NCBI GenBank assembly: GCA_014359885.1
Contig: JACIYN010000004.1
Coordinates: 1 to 41,476 of the forward strand
Direction of reading: 5' to 3'
Source: Desulfacinum sp.
GTDB lineage: Bacteria; Desulfobacterota; Syntrophobacteria; Syntrophobacterales; DSM-9756
DNA: 41,476 nucleotides
Position 1 is the first letter of the stretch. Every line of letters starts with the position of its first letter. The notes beneath the pieces were generated by a model that did not search any database, was not told where the DNA came from, and saw only the letters and a program-made list of their open reading frames with translations. Below are positions 16,037 through 27,195 of this stretch, piece by piece. The translations under genes were made by a program, and so were the position numbers.

Positions 16037-16273
16037 TTGCCAACGATTCTCAGAGAAGGTCCATATAGGTTCTTCTTTTATTCCGGTGACAGAAATGAAC
16101 CAGTTCATATTCACGTTGAGCGGCAAAACAGCATTGCTAAATTTTGGTTGGCTCCGGTTAGACTTGCCTGGAGTGCTGGATATAATAGAGTTGAGATATT
16201 GAAAATACATAAAATAATTGAAAAAAATTATGACTTAATTGTGGAGGCATGGAATGAATACTTTGGCGATTAG
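16037..16273 (+). CDS. DUF4160 protein (first cassette gene)
   Basis: A 78-residue protein of the DUF4160 family. The family core is visible: PTILREGPYRFFFYS, then EPVHIHVER, then KFWLAPVRLAWSAGYNR, and a C-terminal VEAWNEYFG. A TTG at 16037 is chosen because family members begin at MPT(I/V) and AAGGGGA lies about 9 bases upstream. An ATG at 16016 is an alternative. It overlaps the following DUF2442 gene by 20 bp. DUF4160 and DUF2442 genes commonly occur as pairs and have been suggested to be toxin-antitoxin-like, but no activity is established to my knowledge. GC content is far lower than in neighbouring host genes, a sign of transfer. Confidence 0.85.
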   Translation: MPTILREGPYRFFFYSGDRNEPVHIHVERQNSIAKFWLAPVRLAWSAGYNRVEILKIHKIIEKNYDLIVEAWNEYFGD

Positions 16274-16556
16274 AATAGAGATTCCTCGAGTTGTGGACGT
16301 TTCTGTAACCGATCATACTTTAACGGTTGAACTAAGTGATGGTCGAACGGTCTCAGTGCCCACTGCGTGGTACCCCCGTTTAGTTCACGCTACTGCAGAA
16401 GAAAGGCAAAACTGGAGGGTTACCGGTAATGGTCACGGAATTCACTGGGAGTCTCTTGATGAAGATATCAGTGTTGAGAACCTATTGGCAGGGAGGCCAT
16501 CGGGGGAGAGCCAAAAGTCATTTAAGCAATGGCTTGACAACAGGGAGAAAGCATAA
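16254..16556 (+). CDS. DUF2442 protein, partner of DUF4160
   Basis: A 100-residue protein of the DUF2442 family, with the typical beta-rich core (LTVELSDGRTVSVPTAWYPRL) and the HGIHWESLDEDISVENLLAG block. The ATG at 16254 has GGAGG 6 bases upstream; an earlier in-frame ATG lacks one. It overlaps the end of the DUF4160 gene, so both are co-translated as a two-gene cassette. Its TAA stop is embedded in the attC-like site that begins at 16551, which is typical of cassette genes. DUF2442 is thought to be the small partner of DUF4160; the biochemical role is unknown. Confidence 0.87.
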   Translation: MNTLAIRIEIPRVVDVSVTDHTLTVELSDGRTVSVPTAWYPRLVHATAEERQNWRVTGNGHGIHWESLDEDISVENLLAGRPSGESQKSFKQWLDNREKA

Positions 16557-16630
16557 CAAACCGCTTCAGTGGACTCGCAACTCGCTGGCGCCTTCGGCTT
16601 GGCGGTTGCTCGCCACCGAGCTTAGAAAAC
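16551..16630. other. attC-like site 1 (imperfect 3' end)
   Basis: Begins with GCATAAC overlapping the DUF2442 stop. A long imperfect inverted repeat follows (CAGTGGACTCGCAACTCGC against GGCGGTTGCTCGCCACCGAG) with a CTTCGG loop region. The expected final GTTRRRY box is degenerate (CTTAGAA). Confidence 0.6.
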
Positions 16631-16664
16631 TTCCATCGGAACATACAACATTTTAGATATCTTC

Positions 16665-16740
16665 CTACTACGCACAACTCACCGATATTGGGTTATTTCG
16701 TAGTACGCTTTCTTGGCTTTATCAGGGTTGTGCGTAGTAG
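16665..16740. repeat. 14-bp inverted repeat with 48-bp spacer
   Basis: CTACTACGCACAAC at 16665-16678 and its exact complement GTTGTGCGTAGTAG at 16727-16740. It lies just before the small membrane-protein gene and ends 5 bp before its ATG. It does not fit the attC boxes well. It could be a cassette regulatory structure or a small element. Confidence 0.7.
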
Positions 16741-16745
16741 TTAGC

Positions 16746-16967
16746 ATGGCAACCCTCAAAGGCGTTTGGTTTTTTGTGATACCTGTGCCTACCATTCTGA
16801 CGCTCATATCCGCTTTATGGAACGTACGAATCGTGTGGCAGCTTATCTACGGGCGACATTCATACGACTGCAACGAAGAATTTTGGAACCAGATTCTATG
16901 CCTCAAAGAGCGGCCTAACACCCGCTGCAGCCGACCCGCCTCCGCTGGCGCTCCGGCGGGCGGCTGA
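16746..16967 (+). CDS. small membrane protein of a cassette, unknown
   Basis: A possible 73-residue protein. One or two hydrophobic segments span about residues 5-37 (GVWFFVIPVPTILTLISALW), so it is probably an inner-membrane peptide. The ATG at 16746 has no good ribosome site, but the hydrophobic start and its placement between two attC-like sites favour it. The last ~15 codons run into the attC site, as often happens in cassette genes. No family recognised. Confidence 0.5.
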   Translation: MATLKGVWFFVIPVPTILTLISALWNVRIVWQLIYGRHSYDCNEEFWNQILCLKERPNTRCSRPASAGAPAGG

Positions 16968-16982
16968 GCTTGGCCGTTAGCG
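16913..16982. other. attC site 2 (best preserved)
   Basis: Starts GCCTAAC and ends CCGTTAGC. The inner arms CAGCCGACCCGCC and GGCGGGCGGCTG pair fully apart from one extra A, the extrahelical base typical of attC sites, and enclose a short variable loop. This is a textbook integron recombination site layout. Confidence 0.85.
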
Positions 16983-17001
16983 GTAAAATGGAGAATATAA
17001 A

Positions 17002-17457
17002 ATGGATGTCCTAATAGACGTTCTATCATCATCTTTATTGACTACTATGTTTATTTCAATTCTGTTATTTCTTGCCAGGAATTTATTCATCGAGCGGTTA
17101 AAGCTTCTACTTCAAAAAGAGCACAGCAAGTTTCTAGATGAACTGCAATGGAATAGAAAAGTACAAGAGCAGGCTGCACGGGTCGCAGAATATTTGGCTT
17201 TGGCACGTAGGCTAAGGGAATCTTCTCCCGAATCAGATTATGAACGTGCCAACCAATTATCGTGGGAATTAGCGATGTGGCTTCCTGACGAAATATATAA
17301 ACAAATGACGCTTGCAATAGTTAAACCCAACAAGGATGTTAATGAATTGACAGTAACGATTTCTGTTCGGAAGCTCCTCTTGGGAGAAAAGGCAGGAAAT
17401 CTGACCCCAGATGACATCGCTCATCATGCTCCAGGAATAGGGAAGAAAAACCGCTAA
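17002..17457 (+). CDS. membrane-anchored cassette protein, unknown
   Basis: A 151-residue protein with one N-terminal membrane segment (about residues 10-29, LLTTMFISILLFLARNLF), then a basic stretch (ERLKLLLQKEHSKFLDEL) and a helical cytosolic domain. Proteins with this layout (one helix, then a basic helical region) are frequent in integron cassettes and genomic islands, without known function. AT-rich relative to host genes. It begins 20 bp after attC site 2 and its stop codon lies within attC site 3, so it fills one complete cassette. The ATG at 17002 has weak GGAGAATAT upstream. Confidence 0.8.
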   Translation: MDVLIDVLSSSLLTTMFISILLFLARNLFIERLKLLLQKEHSKFLDELQWNRKVQEQAARVAEYLALARRLRESSPESDYERANQLSWELAMWLPDEIYKQMTLAIVKPNKDVNELTVTISVRKLLLGEKAGNLTPDDIAHHAPGIGKKNR

Positions 17458-17509
17458 CAAATAACTCCAGCGGACGGCTAAAAGCCGCCGCTGAGTTCAA
17501 TCGTTCGTG
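17453..17509. other. attC-like site 3
   Basis: Starts GCTAAC within the preceding gene's stop. The arms CAGCGGACGGCT and AGCCGCCGCTG pair fully except for one extra A. It ends with ATCGTTCGTG, a variant final box. Confidence 0.8.
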
Positions 17510-17556
17510 GGACGCTGCGGAATGGCATCCACGTGTTCGGGGACACGCTATGCGCC

Positions 17557-17641
17557 CTCGAACACGCGGCTGGAGCGGACGTACGCTGCGGCGAGAAGAG
17601 TCGCCTCCGCGTCCGCCGCTGATCCGCGGCGCCCGTTCGCA
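17557..17641. other. attC-like site 4
   Basis: Starts CTCGAAC and ends GTTCGCA, complementary outer boxes. The inner arms (GAGCGGACGTACGCTGCGGCG region and CGCCTCCGCGTCCGCCGCTGA region) pair imperfectly. Only ~50 bp separates it from site 3, so any cassette between them carries no gene. A short CGTGTTCG/CGAACACG inverted repeat lies just before. Confidence 0.6.
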
Positions 17642-17659
17642 AGCCAAAAGAGATGAAAG

Positions 17660-18031
17660 ATGATGTCCGAATCCAGTGCTGACGCCAAGAAGAAGATCTC
17701 CCAGATGCTCGTGAAGCTGGGTGAGGGCTACATCCAGATGGGTGCTACCCGAGAGCTGAGGGAAAACTACCTGCGAACGGTGGCCACGGCATGGAATATT
17801 GCCTGCTTGGATCCAAAATCACGAGCCAAGGCCATGAGAGATGCCGTCTCCAAATTCATCGAGGCGAATCCTGGTAAGGAGCATGAGGCATCATGCTATG
17901 AAGAGGACATGAAGAAGCTGATTCAAAGGAAACTCAAGCTCTTTCCTTGCTCAAGGGTTCAGGTGGTGGACGTGAAGATTTTTGAGGAAGACGGCCAAGA
18001 AAAGGTGGCCGCGCTCTCGCTCAGGATGTAA
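17660..18031 (+). CDS. cassette protein of unknown function
   Basis: A 123-residue soluble, mostly helical protein (KKKISQMLVKLGEGYIQMG near the start, YEEDMKKLIQRKLKLFP in the second half). No motif or family recognised. It follows attC-like site 4 by 18 bp, on the plus strand like the other cassette genes. Base composition is intermediate between the AT-rich cassettes and host genes. Two adjacent ATGs (17660 and 17663) could serve as start, with AAAGAG/GAAAG upstream. A degenerate attC-like structure follows the stop. Confidence 0.75.
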   Translation: MMSESSADAKKKISQMLVKLGEGYIQMGATRELRENYLRTVATAWNIACLDPKSRAKAMRDAVSKFIEANPGKEHEASCYEEDMKKLIQRKLKLFPCSRVQVVDVKIFEEDGQEKVAALSLRM

Positions 18032-18033
18032 TG

Positions 18034-18100
18034 GCGAGCAACTGCCTGCACAACGGACCGCCTACGGCGCCGGCCGCCTCCGACGAACAACGGTTGGGGC
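18034..18100. other. degenerate attC-like structure 5
   Basis: Contains GAGCAAC at the left and CGGTTGGGG at the right, with CGGACCG...GGCCGCC partly pairing in between. Weaker than sites 2 and 3; it would mark the end of the array, 140 bp before the recB stop. Confidence 0.4.
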
Positions 18101-18237
18101 CATTTTCGGCGTTCTTCCGCGACTCGGTCTTCCGGCAGGGGGACGTCCCTTTGGGCACATTGAAAAGCCGGGTACTCAATCCGAGACCAGAGGCAAAGGA
18201 AACCGGAAGCGGGATCGTCAAGAACCGAGACAGCACC

Positions 18238-21846
<3,609 letters not shown>

Positions 21847-21925
21847 GCCGTGGTCTCCGCCGTGTGTACCGTGTCAGACATAACGTTCGTGGCCCGCTTT
21901 GCGGCACCCCGCATGGATGTCATGT

Positions 21926-21993
21926 CCATTTGCGTCCATATGCGTTCATTTGCGGCAATGGGTCTATGTAGAGGCGGGCTTTACGCCCGCCCT
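21926..21993. repeat. two dispersed repeats between recC and recB
   Basis: An inverted copy of the AATGAACGC-type element (CCATTTGCGTCCATATGCG..., 21926-21956) is followed by TGTAGAGGCGGGCTTTACGC and CCGCCC (21967-21993), a member of the GTAGGGGCG palindrome group. Confidence 0.65.
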
Positions 21994-22074
21994 TCGGGGC
22001 CGCCCCCTGGGAGAAAATCGTCCAATCCGGGTTGCAGAAGCGCGGGGGTAAGGGCCAACGGGCCTTGATCGGCG

Positions 22075-25000
22075 TCATTTTCCACTGCCCCCGGAGGCCT
22101 GAAGGATGGGATCGAAGACGGCGCGGGCGATCCGGCGGAAATCGTCGTCCAGGGGATCTTTTGCGCGAAACGCCGTGGCGACGCAGGCGTCGAAGCCTTC
22201 TCCCATTTGGCGGTAATCGTCCCTGAAGGTGCGCCTGCACCGGGCTCGCACCTTGTCCTCCGGATCGCCCTTGGCGGCTCCGGAAGCAAATTCCCAGCTG
22301 GTATCCGGAAAGAAGGGAAGCGGTCTTTCCCGGCCTTCCCTCCAGAGATCCAGGAGGGTGCGCAGGGGACCCTCGGGGTCCGGCACTTCCTTCAACCGGA
22401 AGACCGCGTCCCTGGCCACGTGGACGCTTTCCAGGGCGATTCCCGGAGGGCGGACGGCGCAAAGGGCCAGGTGGCGGATGCCCAGGCGGATCCGGTCCTT
22501 GCCCTTGATTTTCGCCGGGCGCACCTGGAGCAGGCCCCGTTCCGTCAGCCGGGGGATCCAGCCCCGGAGGCGCACCCCTCCCAGATCCAGGTCCACTTCC
22601 ACCGGCTTCCTTGGGCTTCCCGTCCATTCCCGCACCGTTTCCGCCATCGCCTCCATGGCCCGAAAGGTGTCGCGAAAGACCACCTTTCCGGCCGTGCCCT
22701 GGGGAAGCACCCCCCGGGCGCGAAGGAGCTCCCAGGTCTCTTCGGGATCCGCCCCGTCCAGGACCGCCTGGAAGACGTCTGTTTCCACCCGGTACCGGTC
22801 CAATCCCGCCACGGTGAAGGGCTCTTCGTCCAAGATCGGGTCTTCCGCGCGGTACAGGCTCAGGCCCAGCTCCCTTTCCAGGAACCAGCGGGACGGGTTT
22901 TCGAAAAAGCGCAGGAGATCCTCCAGGTCCACTTCGTCCGTCCAGGGGTTTTCCGGGGCCGCCGGGAGCACCCCGTCGGGAAGGAACGGGGGCGTCTCGT
23001 TTTGTTCTTCCGCCCGGGCGGCTTCCAGCCACTGCCGGTCGTAGGAAAAGAGCCGGGGGTCGGATCCGTCGTAGAGGCGGCGGCTGAAGGGCTGAAGCGG
23101 GTGCCGCACCACGATCTCCGCCGACGGGGGCCGTCCGTCCGGAAGCACCCGGGATCCGTCCACGTAGTCCAGCAGTTCCGACACCAGGATGCTGGGAACC
23201 CGTTCGCTGTCGTCCCGGATGTCCCGGCCCACGTAGCTCACGTAGAAGACGTCCCGGGCCGAAAGCAGGGCTTCCAGGAAGAGGAACCGGTCCTCCCGGT
23301 TGCGCAGCCGGTCGCCGGGCTGCGGGTCCCGGGCCGCCAGGTCGAACTGCGGAGGATGATCCATGCGGGGAAAGTCCGTGTCGTTCATCCCCAGCAGGCA
23401 CACCACCCGGAAGGGGATGGTGCGCATGGGCACCAGGTTGCAGAAGGTGACGCCTCCGGAAAGGAAGCGGCGGATGCTGGGCGCCGCTTCCAGAAGGGCG
23501 CTCAGATGGGCCCGGACCACCTGGATGGAAAGGGGCTCGGTCATGTGCGCCAGGTCCGCGAAGGACCGGAACCGGTCCAGGGCCCTGCGGAAGGAGCGCA
23601 GGCTTTCTTCCCAGTCCCCTTCCGGGAAGAAGAAATCGTCCAGGAGCCGGTTCAGCAGCTCCTGCCACTGGGAAGCGGGCCGGGCTTCCCGGAGGGTTTC
23701 GTGCCAGAAGGCGATCCGATCCAGGAGGTCCTGGAGCTTTCCCAGGCACTGGGCCGAAGCCGCTTCCACGTGGGGGTAGGCGAGCACCCGGCCGCAGAAG
23801 ATCTCCCGGGGCGGCAGGGCGTAGCCCGCAAAGAGCCGGTCCAGGCCCGTCTGCCACGTGTTGGAAGGATCCGCCGGAAGCCCCCATTCCTTCTTTTGCT
23901 CCCCGTCCAGGCCCCACCGGATGCCCGTTTCCCGCACCCAGGTGCGGATCCGGGCCAGGTCGTCCGGGGTGAGGTCCAACCGGGCGGCCACGGCGGGTGT
24001 TTCCAGCAAGGAGAGCACATCGGAGGCCGTGAGGCGCCGGCGGGGAAGGCTGAGCATCTCCAGGATCTTTTCCAGCAGCGGATCTTCCAGGGGAGCTTTT
24101 CGTTCCGACAGGTTCCACGGGATGCGCGGGTCGTCCCGGGTGCCGAAGACGGCTTCCACGTAAGGGGCGTAGACGTCGATATCCGGCGCCATGACCACGA
24201 TGTCTTCGGGGGCGAGATCCGCCAGGTGTTCCAGCATCCAGGCGATCCGGTCGTGGAGCACCTGCACTTCCCGCATGGGGGAATGGCAGGCGTGCACCTG
24301 AAGGGAGGCGTCCGGCCCGCTGACGGGCTGTCTCTCGTCGGGGTCTTGGGGGCGGCCATCGGCCAGGTGAAAGAGGTCGTGTTGCACGCGGCCCAGAAGG
24401 GAGGCGGGGGCGGGTTCCTCGAAGAGGTCTTCTTCCTGCGCCTCCGTCTCTTCGTGGATCCTCTGCAGGCTTTCGAAGAGGAAGCGCCCGGACTGGGCCC
24501 ACGAACCCATGAGCGGGTTGGCCTCGTGGGCGAAAGCGGACGTCAACGCCCCCGCGCGGGCTTCCCGGCGGATCCGCTGCTTTTCCGTTTCCACATCGCC
24601 CCAATAGGCTCCGCTGGGGTTGGGGTAGTAGAGGGTCACGGGAAGGTGGGAGGCCAGACGGACGAAGACTTCCAGGTGAACCGGCGCCAGATGGCTCACG
24701 CCGAAAAGGCTCACCCGGCGAGGAAGGGCTTCCGGCCGGAGGGGCCCTTTGCCCTGGCCCGCAGCCGTGCGGAACCGATGGTGAAGGCGCGCCAGGTGCG
24801 GTTCGCCGATGGTTTCCACCAGCCGGCGCCACAGCACAGGCTGCCAGCCTTCCCCGTTCCCTTCTTCCCAGGAAAGGAGCATCTCCTGGCGGTAGGCCAG
24901 GTAGCGGTCGAAGACCGTGGCGATCCGTTCCGCCAGTTGGTAGGCCTTGAGGCCCAAGGGATCTTCCGAAACGTAGCGCCTGAGGTCGGCGAATTGGTCG

Positions 25001-25311
25001 TGGTCCAGGAAGTCGGGAAGGAGCCGGAAGATCCGCCAGGTGAGCACGGGACGGCTCCAGGCTTCCGGCTGGATGTCCTGGCCCAGCCACGCCCCGTAGA
25101 CCGTCCGGACCAGATCCGCCGGCACGAGAAAGCGGATGTTGGCCGCAACGCCCGCGGTCAGGGCCAGCCGATGGGTGAGCCAGCGGGCCATCCCCATGTC
25201 CTGCACCACCACCGTTTCCGGTTCCAGGGGGTCCGGAGGTGGCGAAGAGGTGTCCCTCGCAAAGGCTTGGAAGAGTTTTTCCGTCCGGTTGCTCTGGACC
25301 GTCCGCCACAT
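22075..25311 (-). CDS. recC: exodeoxyribonuclease V gamma subunit (RecC)
   Basis: Non-catalytic, helicase-fold subunit that holds the complex together and scans for the Chi signal, 1078 residues (E. coli 1122). The N-terminus has the family pattern SNRTEKL... followed by VVVQDMGMARWL and ANIRFLVPADLV; the VSLFGVSHLAPVHLEVF region, MAPDIDVYAPYVEAVFG and VCLLGMNDTDFPR blocks are characteristic. It is the first gene of the recC-recB pair. Upstream, 292 bp contain two palindromic repeats. The ATG at 25311 matches the family start; its ribosome site is weak. The local Chi sequence cannot be deduced from the protein. Confidence 0.96.
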   Translation of the reverse strand: MWRTVQSNRTEKLFQAFARDTSSPPPDPLEPETVVVQDMGMARWLTHRLALTAGVAANIRFLVPADLVRTVYGAWLGQDIQPEAWSRPVLTWRIFRLLPDFLDHDQFADLRRYVSEDPLGLKAYQLAERIATVFDRYLAYRQEMLLSWEEGNGEGWQPVLWRRLVETIGEPHLARLHHRFRTAAGQGKGPLRPEALPRRVSLFGVSHLAPVHLEVFVRLASHLPVTLYYPNPSGAYWGDVETEKQRIRREARAGALTSAFAHEANPLMGSWAQSGRFLFESLQRIHEETEAQEEDLFEEPAPASLLGRVQHDLFHLADGRPQDPDERQPVSGPDASLQVHACHSPMREVQVLHDRIAWMLEHLADLAPEDIVVMAPDIDVYAPYVEAVFGTRDDPRIPWNLSERKAPLEDPLLEKILEMLSLPRRRLTASDVLSLLETPAVAARLDLTPDDLARIRTWVRETGIRWGLDGEQKKEWGLPADPSNTWQTGLDRLFAGYALPPREIFCGRVLAYPHVEAASAQCLGKLQDLLDRIAFWHETLREARPASQWQELLNRLLDDFFFPEGDWEESLRSFRRALDRFRSFADLAHMTEPLSIQVVRAHLSALLEAAPSIRRFLSGGVTFCNLVPMRTIPFRVVCLLGMNDTDFPRMDHPPQFDLAARDPQPGDRLRNREDRFLFLEALLSARDVFYVSYVGRDIRDDSERVPSILVSELLDYVDGSRVLPDGRPPSAEIVVRHPLQPFSRRLYDGSDPRLFSYDRQWLEAARAEEQNETPPFLPDGVLPAAPENPWTDEVDLEDLLRFFENPSRWFLERELGLSLYRAEDPILDEEPFTVAGLDRYRVETDVFQAVLDGADPEETWELLRARGVLPQGTAGKVVFRDTFRAMEAMAETVREWTGSPRKPVEVDLDLGGVRLRGWIPRLTERGLLQVRPAKIKGKDRIRLGIRHLALCAVRPPGIALESVHVARDAVFRLKEVPDPEGPLRTLLDLWREGRERPLPFFPDTSWEFASGAAKGDPEDKVRARCRRTFRDDYRQMGEGFDACVATAFRAKDPLDDDFRRIARAVFDPILQASGGSGK

Positions 25312-25473
25312 GGTTGGGATCTCCCGAGAGATGGGTTCGCGTGTTCCCGCATGGCCGTGGATGCAAGCCGCACCCCAAGATATGCCACAGGGACGTGCGC
25401 ATCACAAGGCAGGCGCAGGGGCGATGTCTGCCAATTCGGGGATGGGGGGACGGGAGAGTCGAAACCGGAAAAA

Positions 25474-25502
25474 GGGAGGGGTGGTTCGCGAACCGCCCCC
25501 AA
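25474..25502. repeat. GGTTCGCGAACC-centred palindrome
   Basis: AGGGGTGGTTCGCGAACCGC followed by CCCC. A related element lies at 34545-34576 (GGGGCGGTTCGCGAACCGCC). Confidence 0.65.
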
Positions 25503-25532
25503 GCCAATGGCAGGAATCAGGGCCCTGTAGCT

Positions 25533-25560
25533 GTAGGGGCGAATGATCATTCGCCCCTAC
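25533..25560. repeat. GTAGGGGCG palindrome (perfect, 28 bp)
   Basis: GTAGGGGCGAATGA and its exact complement, with no spacer. Lies between recC and rubrerythrin; may serve as a bidirectional terminator or a REP element. Confidence 0.85.
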
Positions 25561-25603
25561 GGCCGGAGGGAATTAGCATGTGGGAATGCGCCGGTCGGAA
25601 CCT

Positions 25604-26098
25604 CTACTCCACCTTGAAGAACTTTTCCTTCTTGGCGCCGCACACCGGGCAGCGCTCGGGGGGCTCGTCGGCGATGGTGTAGCCGCAGATGGGGCACAGG
25701 AACCAGTCCTTCACGGGGAAGTTTTCCGGATCCTTCAGGGCCTCTTCATAGAGGGAGGCGTGGACCTTTTCCACTTCGTTGGCGTAGCTGAAGCTGATCT
25801 CCGCCTGGCGATGGCCTTCCGCCTTGGCGTCTTCGATCATCTGGGGATACATGCTCTTGAATTCGTGGGTTTCGCCGGCGATGGCTTCCTGGAGATTCTC
25901 CTTGGTGCTCCGGATACCCTTGAGAACCCTCAGGTGCTTGTGGGCGTGGATCGTTTCCGCCGCGGCGGCGGCTTCAAACAGCTTGGCGACTCCGGGATAG
26001 CCCTCCTCTCGGGCCTTTTCCGCAAAGGCCAGGTACTTGCGGTTGGCCTGGGATTCGCCTGCAAACGCTTCCTTCAGGTGTTGTTCCACCTTGGACAT
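25604..26098 (-). CDS. rbr: rubrerythrin
   Basis: Non-haem diiron peroxide-reducing protein of anaerobes, 164 residues. The N-terminal ferritin-like four-helix domain has the ligands E15 (AGESQANRKY), E48-H51 (ETIH), E76 (AGETHEF) and E110-H113 (EVEKVH). The C-terminal rubredoxin-like domain binds one iron with C135, C138, C150 and C153. It reduces hydrogen peroxide with electrons from rubredoxin or NADH oxidoreductases in the cytosol. The ATG at 26098 has GGAGGT 4 bases upstream, which rules out the ATG four codons earlier. A promoter-like pair lies about 90-118 bp upstream. Monocistronic. Confidence 0.97.
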   Translation of the reverse strand: MSKVEQHLKEAFAGESQANRKYLAFAEKAREEGYPGVAKLFEAAAAAETIHAHKHLRVLKGIRSTKENLQEAIAGETHEFKSMYPQMIEDAKAEGHRQAEISFSYANEVEKVHASLYEEALKDPENFPVKDWFLCPICGYTIADEPPERCPVCGAKKEKFFKVE

Positions 26099-26411
26099 AC
26101 GCACCTCCATGGTCCATGTGATTTCACGTTAAAGGGGCTCTTGTCGGATGGTCGGCCCGGGACGGGCCGTGAAAACCAATCTCTTGAAAACTAAGGGCCC
26201 ACCCGGAGGGTGTCAACACACGGGGGCGGCTCCTTTCTTGACACATTCCGGCGGATTTGGAAGGATACTGAACCGAGTCATCCCGCGCTCCCTCTGCCGA
26301 CTCCCCGCGGACGAACCTTTCCTTCCCTTTCCGTGCTGCCGTTCCTTTTCGGTTTTTCCCATGGGTTCCCAGGTGTCTTGTTTCGGCCTTTGAGCAAAAC
26401 AGGAGGTGGCC
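26099..26411. other. divergent intergenic region, rubrerythrin/thioesterase
   Basis: No gene seen. It holds the rubrerythrin promoter candidate (26188-26216, minus) and, on the plus strand, a TTGACA at 26238-26243 whose best downstream -10 (GATACT, 26264-26269) is 20 bases away, so the thioesterase promoter is uncertain. Confidence 0.5.
26188..26216 (-). promoter_or_regulatory. candidate rubrerythrin promoter
   Basis: Minus strand TTGACA (26216-26211), 17-bp spacer, TAGTTT (26193-26188), about 90 bp before the rbr ATG. Confidence 0.5.
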
Positions 26412-26822
26412 ATGAGCGAGGTTTTTTCGGTCGGCATGAAGAAGGAACTGACACTGAAGACCCAGCCGGAACATTCGGCCCGCCGCTTTTACGAGAATCT
26501 TCCGGATGTCTTTGCAACCCCCTTCCTGGGCGGGCTCATGGAACAGGTTTCGGCCATGCTCATCGATGAGCACCTGGAACCGGGCATGCAGTCCGTGGGC
26601 ATGTCCATGAACCTCAAGCACCTGGCTCCCACGCCCCTGGGCATGGAGGTGCGGGTGGTGACCGAGGTGACGGCCGTGGAAGGGCGCAAGCTCACCTTCA
26701 GGCTGGAGGCCTTCGACGAGGTGGAAAAGATCGGGGAGGCCACCCACGAGCGGTTCATCATCAAGGCGGACAAGTTCAACGCCCGGGTGGAGGAAAAGGC
26801 CCGCAAGGCGGCCGAGCCCTGA
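26412..26822 (+). CDS. hotdog-fold thioesterase, FlK (fluoroacetyl-CoA thioesterase)-like
   Basis: A 136-residue thioesterase-superfamily protein. The FlK-like pattern is present: an N-terminal GMKKELTL strand, ENLPDVFATPFLGGLMEQVS with the glutamate near the active site, GMQSVGMSMNLKHLAPTPLG with the conserved histidine, and IGEATHERFII. It likely hydrolyses a short or aromatic acyl-CoA, or acts as a CoA-releasing housekeeping enzyme; the substrate is not readable. The ATG at 26412 follows AGGAGG by 6 bases, so a start two codons earlier is rejected. Next gene downstream is an ADP-forming acyl-CoA synthetase, so acyl-CoA metabolism is the theme here. Confidence 0.85.
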   Translation: MSEVFSVGMKKELTLKTQPEHSARRFYENLPDVFATPFLGGLMEQVSAMLIDEHLEPGMQSVGMSMNLKHLAPTPLGMEVRVVTEVTAVEGRKLTFRLEAFDEVEKIGEATHERFIIKADKFNARVEEKARKAAEP

Positions 26823-27195
26823 GGGGGCCGCCCGAGCGCCGCACCGCACGGATGGACGAGCCTGCACCGGGGGCCGTCCCCCTGTGGGAGCTCCGCCAGG
26901 CCGTTCCATATGTGCAATCCAACGACAACACTACTCTTCCGTATTTAGGAAACGTCCGGAAACGGGCGAACCGCACCGCGATAAAGGATCCAACCAGGGG
27001 CTTTGATCGTTATGGATTTCCGCTCTCTCCGGCAGGCAGCATGTGCCTTTCAGGATACGGCCACCGTAGGGGCGAAAGATCTTTCGCCCCTACGGTCCCT
27101 GGTGACCCAAGGTGCGTTCGACCTTCGTCGTCTCGGCGTTCCAAGGAAAGAGCCGCATAAGTTCCGCTTCTAAGAACCCGAACCGGGAGGGCGCC
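26823..27195. other. 373-bp intergenic region with a GTAGGGGCG palindrome
   Basis: No gene seen. Apart from the palindrome at 27063-27096 and the ribosome site of the next gene, nothing recognised. Confidence 0.6.
27063..27096. repeat. GTAGGGGCG palindrome (perfect, 34 bp)
   Basis: ACCGTAGGGGCGAAAGA and its exact complement. Same core at 35647-35678 and, imperfect, at 31498-31525. Confidence 0.85.

Noticed and set aside
16551..17641. attC-like sites considered as rho-independent terminators
   Set aside because: No T-tracts follow, the inner arms have the unpaired base typical of attC, and the outer boxes fit cassette boundaries.
26238..26269. Thioesterase promoter with consensus TTGACA
   Set aside because: The best -10 lies 20 bases away, outside the normal range, so it is not listed as a promoter.
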